A DNA stretch of 64,000 nt from Chitinophaga sp. LS1 (GCF_034274695.1 NZ_CP128362.1:7194501-7258500); one strand, 5' to 3'; shown: positions 37,874-47,480, numbered from the stretch's first letter. The notes: a model not told the origin generated them from the letters alone. Numbers and translations are program-made.

Positions 37874-39586
37874 TTAAGGAGTAAATATTTTTGCTACCTG
37901 GCCGTTGCCGAAACTTCCTAAGAATTTACTCAGGTTAAAGTCGATGGAAAGTGAAACAAACGGGGAACCTGTGAACGTCATCTTATTCTTATTCTCGAGG
38001 GGATTGGATGGGTATTTATAATATAAATAAGCACCGGTATTTACCTTAAACCAAGGCAACAACCTAACACCCATGCCGGTTACCAGCGCCTTGCTATTAT
38101 CTATCAGTCCCCTTCTAACACCGGCCTGATCGATATTTTGTAAGCTGATACCTAACAATAGAGACAGTCTTGATCCTACTATATCTTTAAAAGTACGTCT
38201 GTAGTTTTTTAAAGGTAAAGAGGTGTCTATTGCTCTGAAGTAAATATTCATACCAGCGTACAAATTTCCTCTGTCTATCTGGCCAACATAAGCATAACCA
38301 AGATCAAGAGTTACATGCAATTTAAGATGATCTTCTGTAGACATAGGGTAGGTAGACCCAGTTTGTCCATGAGCAAAGATTGCCGCTTCTATCTGTACAC
38401 CAACCTTCTCTATGGTCTCATTCTTTTTCTTCTCAAATTCGAATAACTCACTATTGATTCTTTCAATAGCTTCCTGTTCTATTGCTTTAACTCCTGCAAA
38501 ATCTATACGAACGGGTGATTTTTCATTTTTAAACGTGCTTTCTAATTCTGAATTAATCAGATTCTCTACCTTCTTTCCCTCATCGCCTTCTTTTTCGAAA
38601 GTAGCCCAGTTGACATCTTGAAGTTTTTTGAAGAAGGTTTCATTGTCGGTGAATATATTGTTCTCTTCGTTTTTAAACTTCTTACTTAATTCCTTGTATG
38701 TGTCAACGAGCTTATTTCCATCAACAATAACCTTACTCGCGATAGCATTCTCACTAGTCAATTCTTTGATAGCTTTAGGATTCTTCTCCTTTTTTAACTT
38801 TGCCTTAGATTGCTTTAAGGACTTTCTAAGGACGTCTATTTCTTTGTTAAGATCTATCGCTAATCTGTTATAAATATTCCCTTTAGCGGTATTAATGTCA
38901 TCTGATATATTACTAAAAGTTGTCGAGATATCAGCTAAACCTATAAACTGCTCCTGATAGGAAGTATCAGCCACTTCATAATTTGGATTAATAACCTTTG
39001 CTTCTTTATTAGCAATATCAGTAATCATTTTTGAGTGCTTCAAAATATCATTACTCATGCCATCAGGATCCTTAATCCTGCTATCTGCTTCGGCATCAAT
39101 GATTTTCTGAAAATCCTTATTCGCCATAACTGCTTGTACTACCTTTTCTTTTTCCTCTCTGGGAATATCAATTCGACCGGTCTCTCCTTCTACTTTTATA
39201 AAATACTTTGAATTAGGTTCCAAAAATGCACCTATTACCACAACTGCGGTATTGCCCATAAAGTCTTTTCCTCTCACGAGCTTCCCACTACTAAAGCGAG
39301 GTTGGTTAGATGCAGATAACAGATCATTGAGTTGTAATTCTGACTTACCTATTCTCTTATAATCAACTTTCTTCAATTCCTGAATTGTCACTTCAAAGGA
39401 AGCAACTTCCGCATCCAGGTTTTTAACTTTAATATCAAAAGGTTGATCAAATGGAAGAATACCATTAAATTCCTGTGTCTTGAAATCGTATTCTATTACT
39501 TTCCTGTTTTGCCCAACTGCATGGGGATTCAATAAAAAAGAGAAAATATATAGGTGGATTAAAGTATATAAAAATCTCATTGTCAT
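37874..39586 (-). CDS. Exported coiled-coil protein with C-terminal barrel-like domain
   Basis: This 570-aa protein has a signal peptide (MRFLYTLIHLYIFSFLLNPHAVGQ; the ATG two codons downstream of 39586 is an alternative start). A beta-rich N-domain spans ~25-130, followed by a long helical, Lys/Glu-rich coiled-coil region (~135-400). The C-terminal ~150 residues are alternating aromatic strands (LHVTLDLGYAYVGQIDRGNLYAGMNIYF...SPFVSLSIDFNLSKFL), consistent with an outer-membrane barrel. It is the first gene of the minus-strand envelope cluster, with two strong palindromes upstream. I do not recognise the whole architecture. Confidence 0.65.
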   Translation of the reverse strand: MTMRFLYTLIHLYIFSFLLNPHAVGQNRKVIEYDFKTQEFNGILPFDQPFDIKVKNLDAEVASFEVTIQELKKVDYKRIGKSELQLNDLLSASNQPRFSSGKLVRGKDFMGNTAVVVIGAFLEPNSKYFIKVEGETGRIDIPREEKEKVVQAVMANKDFQKIIDAEADSRIKDPDGMSNDILKHSKMITDIANKEAKVINPNYEVADTSYQEQFIGLADISTTFSNISDDINTAKGNIYNRLAIDLNKEIDVLRKSLKQSKAKLKKEKNPKAIKELTSENAIASKVIVDGNKLVDTYKELSKKFKNEENNIFTDNETFFKKLQDVNWATFEKEGDEGKKVENLINSELESTFKNEKSPVRIDFAGVKAIEQEAIERINSELFEFEKKKNETIEKVGVQIEAAIFAHGQTGSTYPMSTEDHLKLHVTLDLGYAYVGQIDRGNLYAGMNIYFRAIDTSLPLKNYRRTFKDIVGSRLSLLLGISLQNIDQAGVRRGLIDNSKALVTGMGVRLLPWFKVNTGAYLYYKYPSNPLENKNKMTFTGSPFVSLSIDFNLSKFLGSFGNGQVAKIFTP

Positions 39587-39640
39587 TGGGGTATTTATAA
39601 GAGGATAATAGTTGTCGCCAAAGCTATCAATTATAATCCA

Positions 39641-39674
39641 CCTTTAAAATACCAACTAGTTTGTATTTTAAAGG
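39641..39674. promoter_or_regulatory. 34-bp near-perfect palindrome upstream of envelope cluster
   Basis: The two 17-bp halves (left half CCTTTAAAATACCAACT) match in 16 of 17 positions. The dyad is centred ~70 nt before the first start codon of the cluster. This is the size and position of an operator for a dimeric or tetrameric repressor, though a hairpin in the leader is also possible. Confidence 0.5.
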
Positions 39675-39720
39675 GAGTATGAACATTCTTCTGTGTTGGA
39701 TAATGGCGGTATATGCGCCT

Positions 39721-39740
39721 GCTTCTCTTTAAAGAGAAGC
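39721..39740. promoter_or_regulatory. Exact 20-bp palindrome GCTTCTCTTTAAAGAGAAGC
   Basis: A perfect dyad without spacer lies 47 bp further upstream of the 34-bp palindrome and shares its CTTTAAA core. It may be a second operator. Confidence 0.5.
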
Positions 39741-40212
39741 AAGTAACTATTATGTAATTACGAACTATAGCTCTTAGGATAGAAGCGAATATATTTTCCC
39801 TATTACGATTAGAGAGAGATGCCACCCCAATCCAGTATAGATTAGTGCTGTGAAACTGCGTAAAACAAGTGTATTTGAAGTGTTAGAAAGAATGTCATAC
39901 TGGAAGCGACATCCTTTCTAATGCTCAGTAGCAGTAGCCCTTCGGATCAAATGGATCTGATCTCGAACCAAGACGAGTTGAAAGAACAAAGAGGAACACA
40001 AACTTAAATCAATAAGTTAGACACCAAGGATGTTAAATACTCGGCCGTTCATATTAGACAAACATTTAAAACAAATAAGTTTAGATAAATGGAGATAGAT
40101 CTCCAGCATACAGTTATTAGCAGTCTCAATAATGCGCAATGATGATAATGAGAAAATAGCCACCCCTTAGCTTAGATAATGTTGAGTTAGATTTTTATTA
40201 CAAGACGAAATA
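39741..40212. other. Intergenic, nothing recognised
   Basis: This is a non-coding AT-rich stretch between the envelope cluster's upstream palindromes and the hydrolase relic. No RNA or gene is supported. Confidence 0.3.
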
Positions 40213-40590
40213 TCAGTTTATCAACAAACTCCTTATATTTTTTACTATTTGGTGAGTTAACGGCAATGCGACATAATCTATCGGCTTTTTCCAGGATGAG
40301 AACTTTGCAATAACAATATTATTACTCCGGTCAATAAAAAGATTTTGTCCATAGATGCCTATAGCGAACATTATTTTGGTCTGATCATTAATCATATACC
40401 AACCATTGCGATAGCACATATTTTTGCTGATAGATGCGAACGCTTTGCCCGCATTCCATTCTTCCAGGCATCAGGGTCACCATTGTTTAAAATATCTCTG
40501 ATCAAAGACATTGGGACAATCTCCGGCTTTTTTGCTTTATTTCTCTCCGAATCTGCTATGGGATTTCAGATCAGGTTGAATTTTTAGGGG
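40213..40590 (-). pseudogene. C-terminal relic of a beta-lactamase-like serine hydrolase
   Basis: The frame ends NMCYRNGWYMINDQTK and AIGIYGQNLFIDRSNNIVIAKFSSW, the conserved end of class C beta-lactamase-like hydrolases related to 6-aminohexanoate-dimer hydrolases. Upstream, SLIRDILNNGDPDAW appears in another frame and the connecting sequence contains a stop, so at least one frameshift exists. The N-terminal catalytic region (S-x-x-K) is absent. Confidence 0.65.
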
Positions 40591-40629
40591 GAAATTGGTT
40601 CGAAACGTTCCGTTATTGGGTACTAAAGA

Positions 40630-41055
40630 TCAGACCACCTCTTGCTGGGCATTCTGCGACAATTGCTCTACCAGCATGCTTTTATAAGATTTGAATCTCA
40701 TTTCCTGAAGCTGCTCCAGAACAGAAAGTCTGAGTGCCGCGAATGCATTCAACTCATCGTCAAGAAAGGCTTTGTCTTTAAAATAATCATAATTAGTGTT
40801 AAGAAATTCCTCTGATCTTTTCACAAGATCATCATCACCATTTTTTGAAATGATGCCATCACTGATAAGGGAGCTGAGATACTTTTTGAAATCAGGTTCC
40901 ACTCTCCGTTTCAGTACATCGACAGCGGCTACGATTTCATCCACTGATAATGTGCCTGTATAAAAAGGTTGGACGATAACGTTGATTCTCTTCAACAGTT
41001 CAATATATGTTTCCGTACGTTCATGAAGATTTCGAAAGGAAAGATATTTTTCCAT
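40630..41055 (-). CDS. Unknown 141-aa helical protein
   Basis: This is a soluble, alpha-helical protein (ERTETYIELLKRINVIVQPFY; DDELNAFAALRLSVLEQLQEMR). No motif is recognised. It stands alone upstream of a truncated glycosylase gene on the same strand. Confidence 0.5.
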   Translation of the reverse strand: MEKYLSFRNLHERTETYIELLKRINVIVQPFYTGTLSVDEIVAAVDVLKRRVEPDFKKYLSSLISDGIISKNGDDDLVKRSEEFLNTNYDYFKDKAFLDDELNAFAALRLSVLEQLQEMRFKSYKSMLVEQLSQNAQQEVV

Positions 41056-41147
41056 AATATCAGTATTGCAATTCCAGGTATAATTCTTTATGGTTTATAT
41101 ATGTTTGTTAATTTCTTTCGTAAGAATGAATATTACCTGTACCATCA

Positions 41148-41414
41148 TTACATAGCACTATCTGCGCTACTTGTTCGTTCACAATACTCAAGTACATCCC
41201 ATAATGCAATCCCTTTATTCAGAAGTAACCGCTTTTTATCCTCATAGTTATCACTAAGAGGTTTATCAACTAATGTAAAAATCAATTTCCAAAATTGATT
41301 CCCCTTATGTCCATAATACTGTTGTTGTTGCAAAGATCTTTCGCCAGGCATAGTGCCAAGTATAAGAATTTTGCTATTTTCATCAACAATTGGAGAAAAC
41401 GCTTTTTTTATCAT
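41148..41414 (-). pseudogene. DNA-deoxyinosine/uracil glycosylase family gene, truncated
   Basis: The frame starts normally (KILILGTMPGERSLQQQQYYGHKGNQFWKLIF), with the GTMPG motif of mismatch-type uracil/hypoxanthine DNA glycosylases. It continues through KGIALWDVLEYCER and then stops at residue 88. Intact relatives are about 150-170 aa, and the C-terminal half with the second active-site motif is missing. It starts 10 nt downstream of the GIY-YIG-like gene. Confidence 0.75.
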
Positions 41415-41424
41415 AGACTGCTTC

Positions 41425-41997
41425 TTATTGCTTTCCGGTAATTGGATTTATTCGTTCCCTTAACATACTTTCAATTGCCGGTGCTATCATATCATAATTT
41501 ACAATATCAAGTGGAATCCAACTTACTCTCAATACTTCTCCATGTAAATTTGCTCTTGCTTTTAACTTCATGGAAAATGTCCTACGATCCTTTACCTGAT
41601 GAATATGTTCTGTAATTCTGCCACCTACATTTTTTGACTTTCCTATATATAAGGGGATCCATTCATCAAAGCTCCTATGCGCATTAACACGTGCTTTTTT
41701 TATGCCTGGAACCCAAATTACATCGGCATCTTTCCACAACTGCGTAAATGTTGTCACCCAGCTCAATACATCAAGGGAAAGGTCTTTATTCTTTATCTGA
41801 AAGAAATAAACACCCTTCCGGTGCATTAGATATTCTGCAATAGGCGGAATGTTGTTATTGAGTTCAAACTCAATAACATTTTCAAAAACAAGTTCACCTG
41901 ACAATTGCCTTAGTCTGGCGGCTTCATTAGAAATTGCCTGATCAATTTCGTTGAATTGATCTTTTATGGTTATTCGTGATCCCGAAACTGTATTCAT
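41425..41997 (-). CDS. GIY-YIG nuclease-like protein
   Basis: This 190-aa protein has features of the GIY-YIG fold: KGVYFFQI (~47), then WIPLYIGKSKNVGGRITEHIHQ (~112-133, Y-I-G-K-S and an Arg), and ESMLRERINPITGKQ at the end (catalytic Glu and N). The gap between the GVY and YIG strands is longer than in minimal domains. It may act in DNA repair or restriction. It is followed by the truncated glycosylase gene, which suggests a DNA-repair-like pair. Confidence 0.65.
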   Translation of the reverse strand: MNTVSGSRITIKDQFNEIDQAISNEAARLRQLSGELVFENVIEFELNNNIPPIAEYLMHRKGVYFFQIKNKDLSLDVLSWVTTFTQLWKDADVIWVPGIKKARVNAHRSFDEWIPLYIGKSKNVGGRITEHIHQVKDRRTFSMKLKARANLHGEVLRVSWIPLDIVNYDMIAPAIESMLRERINPITGKQ

Positions 41998-42123
41998 TAA
42001 TTTTAATTTCTTCTGGTTATTTTATATGCAAGGGAATGATGGGTATTGGAAAGAGCATTACTTATCCTTTACATAGTCAAATGGAATCTATATCCGGATG
42101 ATTTACATCGTAACAGGTTCGCA

Positions 42124-42963
42124 TTATTTAGTTGATATAACTAATTCCCAAGTTTCTATTTTGCTTTCTTTAAGTGTAAGTTGTGTTACGAATAGATCAT
42201 TTTCATTTCTAAATTGTTCTGTTTTCAAAATAGCTTCTCGAAGGCCGGAAGGTGAATGAACATCCAAGGTAAGAAATGTCTTTTCCGCTAACCAAATAAG
42301 TCTTTCAAGTGCCTGTTTTTTCTCCGTAATATTATTTATATTAAGAACTAGACTCAAGTTTTTTATATACATATCATTATCACTTTCTAAATAATAGGCA
42401 AGATTATTTTCAATTCCACTACGAACAGATGCTTTGCCAAATCTGTAATAATCAGTTATACTCATATAGCCGTTCAGTCCATCACTCACCCAATCATGAA
42501 GCCGTCCGATTCCATTTTCAGATAGCTTTGAACGAAGAAGGTTAATATTGTTAAAAATCTTAAGCTTTCCTGCTACGACTTTAGGTTTAGGCAAAGAGCT
42601 TGGTTCTACAAGATATTTTGTCTGTACCCAGCCTACATGAGATTCTGTTAACCAGTCAGGCTGAATGACTTTTATTCTTGACCATTGTTGGTTTACTTCT
42701 TCAACTATCACTGTTACACTCTTATCTACCTCCGCATATTCTGTTTCATGCATTGCCTCGCTAGCTTTTTCGTTTATCACTTTTTCAAACTGTTCTCCCG
42801 GGCCTGACCACAGGATAACTTCATCTTCAGTCAGTGTATATAGTTTGGCTTGCGTTGATTTTGTATTATGAGAATTTGATGAATAGTTGGGTCCACATGT
42901 TACATTTATGACGGTAAAGACGAGAGTAACAATATAGATACGGGAAATATAGAAGTGGCGCAT
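42124..42963 (-). CDS. Lipoprotein with SH3-like domain
   Basis: This is a ~279-aa exported protein. The signal sequence ends in VINVTCGPN, suggesting a lipoprotein (start ATG 42963, with four extra codons upstream). Residues ~40-110 show a bacterial SH3-type pattern (TEDEVILWSGPGEQFEKV...WSRIKVIQPDWLTESHVGWVQTKYLV). The remainder is helical and unrecognised. It is probably periplasmic or surface-exposed. Confidence 0.65.
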   Translation of the reverse strand: MRHFYISRIYIVTLVFTVINVTCGPNYSSNSHNTKSTQAKLYTLTEDEVILWSGPGEQFEKVINEKASEAMHETEYAEVDKSVTVIVEEVNQQWSRIKVIQPDWLTESHVGWVQTKYLVEPSSLPKPKVVAGKLKIFNNINLLRSKLSENGIGRLHDWVSDGLNGYMSITDYYRFGKASVRSGIENNLAYYLESDNDMYIKNLSLVLNINNITEKKQALERLIWLAEKTFLTLDVHSPSGLREAILKTEQFRNENDLFVTQLTLKESKIETWELVISTK

Positions 42964-43168
42964 TATATAATACAATTATGGGGTTATATCTTTCTTTTAA
43001 TAGATCGAAATCATTCTAATATAAACCATTTTTCAACCCCATCGGTTAATGTACTGTTAATGGAATTAATTAAAGCAAATACTATTTAGCCTTCATATTA
43101 TATCGATCATTTTTAGGATCTTCACACATATTTAATAGAGATCAAACACAAATAATTTACTCTGCATA

Positions 43169-43765
43169 ATGAAAGGATTCTTATTTTTAATCTTGTTTAC
43201 TCCAATTCTCGTCCATGCACAGGATTCTTTACTATATAATATCTTTCCAATCCACAACGGTAAGATCCGTTATGAAAAGATAATTCACGTTGACTCTGTT
43301 AGTAAAAATGATATATATACTAGAATTAAGGAATGGGCATTAGAAAATTATAATTCACAAAAAGCCACAAAACAGGAAGACGATAAGGATGCCGGATTTC
43401 TGGTTTATACAGGATATTTTGAAAAACCCTTTGAGGGGAAAATGAAAAGAACTTCAATAATTGATGATAGGCAAGTATGGAATACTATTAAATTTTATGT
43501 CAAAGAAGGTAGAGTAAAGATTATTATTGATGATATTAGAATAAGGTCTAAAGTATATGCTGCTAACGTTTTTACTTCACTAAGTTCTAATATTGGAGAT
43601 GCCTGGTATATTGAAAAATATGAATCCTATTATAAGGATAAAAATACTTCTTGGGTAGAACAGAATAAAGTATATTTCAATTCATTAAATAAGGATTTCT
43701 ATAATACTCTCTCCAATATTGCCAGCTGGTTGACTACTAAAAAGATAAGTGAATCTACTTTTTGA
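43169..43765 (+). CDS. DUF4468 (TBP-like fold) exported protein
   Basis: This 198-aa protein has a signal peptide (MKGFLFLILFTPILVHAQ). The mature part has the order typical of DUF4468 proteins: KIRYEKIIHVDSVSKNDIYTRIKEW, GFLVYTGYF, and VWNTIKFYVKEGRVKIIIDDIR. These exported proteins are common in Bacteroidota and their role is unknown. It is a single gene on the plus strand. Confidence 0.75.
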   Translation: MKGFLFLILFTPILVHAQDSLLYNIFPIHNGKIRYEKIIHVDSVSKNDIYTRIKEWALENYNSQKATKQEDDKDAGFLVYTGYFEKPFEGKMKRTSIIDDRQVWNTIKFYVKEGRVKIIIDDIRIRSKVYAANVFTSLSSNIGDAWYIEKYESYYKDKNTSWVEQNKVYFNSLNKDFYNTLSNIASWLTTKKISESTF

Positions 43766-44073
43766 AGTCGTGAGCAAATTTTGTAAGGCCAAAGATGTTT
43801 TAAAGAATAGTTCGAGAGTGCAAAATAAACTGTAGTAGCAGGTAGATTTTGGCTACTATAGCAAAAGCCTTGGCCTTTGCCAATCCACAGAGAAAATACA
43901 GAACTGAATTAGAACGCTGGCCCCTAATCATTGATATGGTGATACGGATCATTGCCTCCTACTGCATTTACAATATCATTCGAGCCACCAGGCGCTTTGT
44001 AAAGTAATTAGTACCATGTCATGCTGAATTCGTCTTAAGCATGTTTTGCAATGGTACATTGGTAATGGCTTAT
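43766..44073. other. Intergenic, no firm feature
   Basis: A plus-strand frame without a start codon (KYRTELERWPLIIDMVIR) near 43900-44005 hints at a gene remnant, but I cannot assign it. Confidence 0.3.
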
Positions 44074-44481
44074 CTACTTAAAGGGATTTTTTACCGTTAG
44101 TTTTCCATCAATAACCTGCCCATCATGCAAATCTTCAGAATAAAGCATGATACAGTTACTTTACAAGGCTGCAGAGACGATCATACTATCATAAAAAGAA
44201 AAGCCATAGCGGTCTGCAATTTGACACGCCTGTATAACGGTGTCCTCTGTATTGGTGTGAAGGTTATTATTCTGACAGCATTCCTTTATCGCTGTAGCTG
44301 CCTGTTTGTAACTGAACTTGAATTTTCGGGTAACAATATTACACAGTTCCTGTAAAACCTGCGTACTAATAAAAGAATTGCTATCAGTAATCAGTTTACG
44401 GGCAATTTCCTGCTTATTTAATTCGGAATTAGAATAGGAATACACCATGATATTACTATCCAAGAAAACGCTATCGTTCAT
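44074..44481 (-). pseudogene. PIN-domain toxin (VapC-like), nonsense mutation
   Basis: From ATG 44481 the frame encodes SVFLDSNIMVYSYS (first Asp), VLQELCNI (Glu) and YGFSFYDSMIVSAAL (Asp), then a TAA. The same frame continues without interruption as SNCIMLYSEDLHDGQVID...LTVKNPFK to TAG at 44074, the normal end of such PIN toxins. A single base change (for example GAA to TAA) would explain the stop. PIN toxins are ribonucleases, and the last conserved acidic part is lost here, so the toxin is probably inactive. It overlaps the antitoxin gene by 11 nt. Confidence 0.8.
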
Positions 44482-44680
44482 TTGCTTCGTCTCGATTAAA
44501 TTTATAGCCCCTTGTATCAATAGATAAAGCGGAAAACGTTACTTTCTTCTTAGCCTGTTTCTCATTGACAATACCTTCATCTTTAGCAAAGGCAATCACT
44601 TCTATTTGCTTGCCTACATAATCTTTAGGAATATCAAAAGAAATAGTCTGTTTATTCGGAATTACTATGGTATGTATCAT
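44471..44680 (-). CDS. Antitoxin partner of the PIN toxin
   Basis: This 69-aa protein has a beta-rich N-terminus (MIHTIVIPNKQTISFDIPKDYVGKQIEVIAFAKDE) and a charged C-terminal tail that would wrap the toxin. It precedes and overlaps the toxin gene, the normal order of antitoxin-toxin operons. Confidence 0.75.
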   Translation of the reverse strand: MIHTIVIPNKQTISFDIPKDYVGKQIEVIAFAKDEGIVNEKQAKKKVTFSALSIDTRGYKFNRDEANER

Positions 44681-44706
44681 AATTAAAAATCTATAAAATT
44701 AAACCA

Positions 44707-45114
44707 TTACTTCTTCTGCTTACCCTGCAACAATTCATTTTTCTCCTTCTCGATAGCAAGTAAGCGTTCATATAATTCGATTACTTTATCAATAGGGTTA
44801 AAAGTAAGATCGCAATTATAGTTTATACCCGAAGCGTTATCCTTGAAATCAGTAAACGTATTTGAAATAATATTGACAGCAGCTTCCTCACTAAAGCTTT
44901 TAATAGCTTCAGGAGTTACTTTCAATATTTTTGCCACCTGTTCTAATATATCTGGCTCAATCGTTTCTTTCTGCTCTAAAAGCGAAATCTTCTTTTGTGT
45001 CCAGTCTTCGCCCAGTTCAAATGCTAATGTATCCTGCTTAATACCTAGCATTTCCCTAAAACGCTTAATGTTCCGTCCTTCGTGTACTTTGTTTGGCATA
45101 TCCGTGTTTATCAT
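44707..45114 (-). CDS. Xre-family HTH regulator, paralogue of 3366-3773
   Basis: This 135-aa protein has the same layout as the regulator at 3366: HTH residues ~12-65 (NIKRFREMLGIKQDTLAFELGEDWTQKKISLLEQ) and a helical C-terminus (DKVIELYERLLAIEKEKNELL). It lies 26 nt upstream of the antitoxin gene on the same strand and is divergent from the SWIM gene, so it could control both. Confidence 0.9.
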   Translation of the reverse strand: MINTDMPNKVHEGRNIKRFREMLGIKQDTLAFELGEDWTQKKISLLEQKETIEPDILEQVAKILKVTPEAIKSFSEEAAVNIISNTFTDFKDNASGINYNCDLTFNPIDKVIELYERLLAIEKEKNELLQGKQKK

Positions 45115-45266
45115 GATGCAAATTTAACCTTTTTATCTAAAAGGTAATATACTCAAATTTTGACTAAAATACCGCTAAAAAATGCCATATTCCTTCTAAA
45201 GAATACCATTAATAAATTGAATATGATGTAGTTATGCTCTTTTTTCGAGTAACTAAACTATGTCAC

Positions 45267-46535
45267 ATGAGAACTACTAAAAATACCAGTAAACAGAGCC
45301 TCGGAATGTTGCGTAATGCATCCGAACCTTATATAATCCATTTAGAGGATGAACCCTATATATTGAGTGAAGATGCTTTTAAAAAACAGGTAGACGCAAA
45401 GCTGGCCCGTAAAAGAGATTGGTTTTATCCTAAGCTGAAGTTTATTACTATTGAAGATGGCACATTAAAGCTGCTCAATACTCATAAGGAAATACACTAT
45501 GAGATGACTGTCCGCATTGAGCCGGACAAGCTGCATGTTTCCTGTAGCTGTGGCGCGCAGGTTGAAACACTTTGCTTGCATACCTATAAAGCCCTTGAGA
45601 GGCTAATATGGTATCGAAATACGGATTATTTTGCAGAATACCAGCCTAACGGAATCATTGAAATAGGAACAGCCCATAAAAAATACTTTGATAAGAAGGT
45701 TACAGATACACGAATTAAAATTACGCCTAAAGCCAATTTAGGGAGTGTTTACCGGTTAGCAGACAAGCTGGAAGGATTGAACTTTGAGGACGTATTGAAT
45801 TTGCCACAAACAACCGCTCCGGAGAGAAACAAAGCCAGGGAAACTGCACTTACATACATAGTGATGGATTCTTTTCATAATAAATATCTACCGTTCTTAT
45901 TGCCATGTTTAGGAGTGCTGAACAAAGCCGGTACAGAAGTTAAAGGCTTTCATCATTTCATTAGTGGCACACAAAAGGAATATGATGCTTATTTAACGGA
46001 CGAACAAAGAGCATTGAACATTATTTGCTATGAAATGTGGCAACAGGCGGAGACCCGATCCGGTTCATTGATTGAAGGAGAACCTGAGCTTCCTGCTACT
46101 GGTATTTTCAGCCTATGGGAAAGGGCGATGCTTCTACTGCACCATCAGGAATTTATTTATCGATATGGCTTTTACGGTAAACGGGAATTGAAAGGGAAAC
46201 CGCAAAGAGCAAGAATACAGCGTATAAGCCTAATAAAAGATACCCCCCGCCTGTATTTTCAACTAATAGACAAGGGAGCATTTTATCAGTTACAAATGAA
46301 AGTATCCATAAAGGATAGGAATATCAATTATGATGTAGAAACGCCTTTTTTCATTTGGGAGGATAAAAGACTATACCTATTAGGTTCATTGAGGGATGCA
46401 GGCATAGCCCAATGGATGCAGCAATCCGGCGGCTATATAACCTTTTTTAAAGAGCATTTCCCGGCCTTTGAACAGGAATATTTAAACCCGCTTCGTGAAT
46501 ACTATCAGGTGAATATTATCAAAGCCCATAAGTAG
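45267..46535 (+). CDS. SWIM zinc-finger protein
   Basis: The protein is ~422 aa from the ATG at 45267 (an in-frame ATG 11 codons earlier is less likely). A SWIM zinc finger lies at ~90-110 (SCSCGAQVETLCLHTYKAL, CxCx...CxH). The rest, including FSLWERAMLLLHHQEFIYRYGFYG, is unassigned. SWIM domains bind nucleic acid or protein. The gene starts a plus-strand series of mobile-element accessory genes. Confidence 0.75.
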   Translation: MRTTKNTSKQSLGMLRNASEPYIIHLEDEPYILSEDAFKKQVDAKLARKRDWFYPKLKFITIEDGTLKLLNTHKEIHYEMTVRIEPDKLHVSCSCGAQVETLCLHTYKALERLIWYRNTDYFAEYQPNGIIEIGTAHKKYFDKKVTDTRIKITPKANLGSVYRLADKLEGLNFEDVLNLPQTTAPERNKARETALTYIVMDSFHNKYLPFLLPCLGVLNKAGTEVKGFHHFISGTQKEYDAYLTDEQRALNIICYEMWQQAETRSGSLIEGEPELPATGIFSLWERAMLLLHHQEFIYRYGFYGKRELKGKPQRARIQRISLIKDTPRLYFQLIDKGAFYQLQMKVSIKDRNINYDVETPFFIWEDKRLYLLGSLRDAGIAQWMQQSGGYITFFKEHFPAFEQEYLNPLREYYQVNIIKAHK

Positions 46536-46577
46536 TTATTTCTGTATTATAATATTATAACCTCCAAAAAGAAAGCT

Positions 46578-47480
46578 ATGCAAACCAATAACCCTCATTA
46601 TAAAATAGAATATACCACCAATATATTTATCAATGGAGATACAGATACGAGCGGAATTAGCCATTGGAAGGAAAAGCTAATTTCAATACTGGAAAAGGTA
46701 CCTTCCCAGGCAGATACTTTAAAACCCCTCATTCAATTTATCGTTGTTGCTATTGCTCCCACAAAAATCTACATGCTCCAGCATACAGACATAACAACTA
46801 CCGCAACGGATCGATATATTGATTTATTGATCATCATATCCGGGAAAAGTGTGAGTTCTTTTACGGAAATGGAACCCGTATTGGAAATAGCATATCTGAA
46901 AGATCAGCGTGTTTCCTGCTCTCTGCATCATGAAAGTAATTTATTGGGAGGTTTACGAAACGGACATGCTTTCTATTCACTCAATTGTATTCCTGAGAAT
47001 CTGGTTTATGATGACAAAACAGTAACCTATCCCATCACTACACCCGAAGCATTGCTGGATATGAAAAACCGCGTACAGGATCAGTTTATGAAAGCATTTG
47101 AAAAAGCCCTGCATTTCTATGAAAGCGCTGTAGCCTTGTATCAGAAGCACCCTTCTGCCATCGTATCATTTATGCTACACCAAGCCGTAGAACTCACTTA
47201 CAGAGGCATTTTACTAAGCCTGAATGGATATGATAAAAAGACGCATGAAATTCGAGCTTTAAAAAAGCATGCCCGGCGTTGTAGCCCTTTATTGAACAAT
47301 GTTTTCCCTGATAATACGGAAGATGAAAAGCATCTGTTGAACGTGCTGGAAAATGCTTACCTGAATGCCCGTTACGGAGAGCAATATGACATACCGGACA
47401 ATGAGCTACCCTTACTTTTTCAAAAGGTGGAGTTGTTACAGACTACGGCTAAAGAAATTGTAGCGAAAAAGATTGCCTGA
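46578..47480 (+). CDS. HEPN-domain protein with N-terminal nucleotidyltransferase-like region
   Basis: This 300-aa protein has a C-terminal helical HEPN-type domain (~170-295: AFEKALHFYESAVALY, FMLHQAVELTYRGILLSLNGYDKKTHEIRALKKHARRC, NAYLNARYGEQYDI). The N-terminus (~1-150) has alternating strands and helices (RYIDLLIIISGKSVSSF; VLEIAYL) like a degenerate MNT nucleotidyltransferase, but without a clear GSxxxGxxxxxSDxD. The type is common in Bacteroidota mobile elements. It may be an effector or a structural protein. Confidence 0.65.
   Translation: MQTNNPHYKIEYTTNIFINGDTDTSGISHWKEKLISILEKVPSQADTLKPLIQFIVVAIAPTKIYMLQHTDITTTATDRYIDLLIIISGKSVSSFTEMEPVLEIAYLKDQRVSCSLHHESNLLGGLRNGHAFYSLNCIPENLVYDDKTVTYPITTPEALLDMKNRVQDQFMKAFEKALHFYESAVALYQKHPSAIVSFMLHQAVELTYRGILLSLNGYDKKTHEIRALKKHARRCSPLLNNVFPDNTEDEKHLLNVLENAYLNARYGEQYDIPDNELPLLFQKVELLQTTAKEIVAKKIA

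Noticed and set aside
43900..44005. Plus-strand coding-like remnant (ELERWPLIIDMVIR)
   Set aside because: It has no start codon, no family match, and is shorter than 40 residues.
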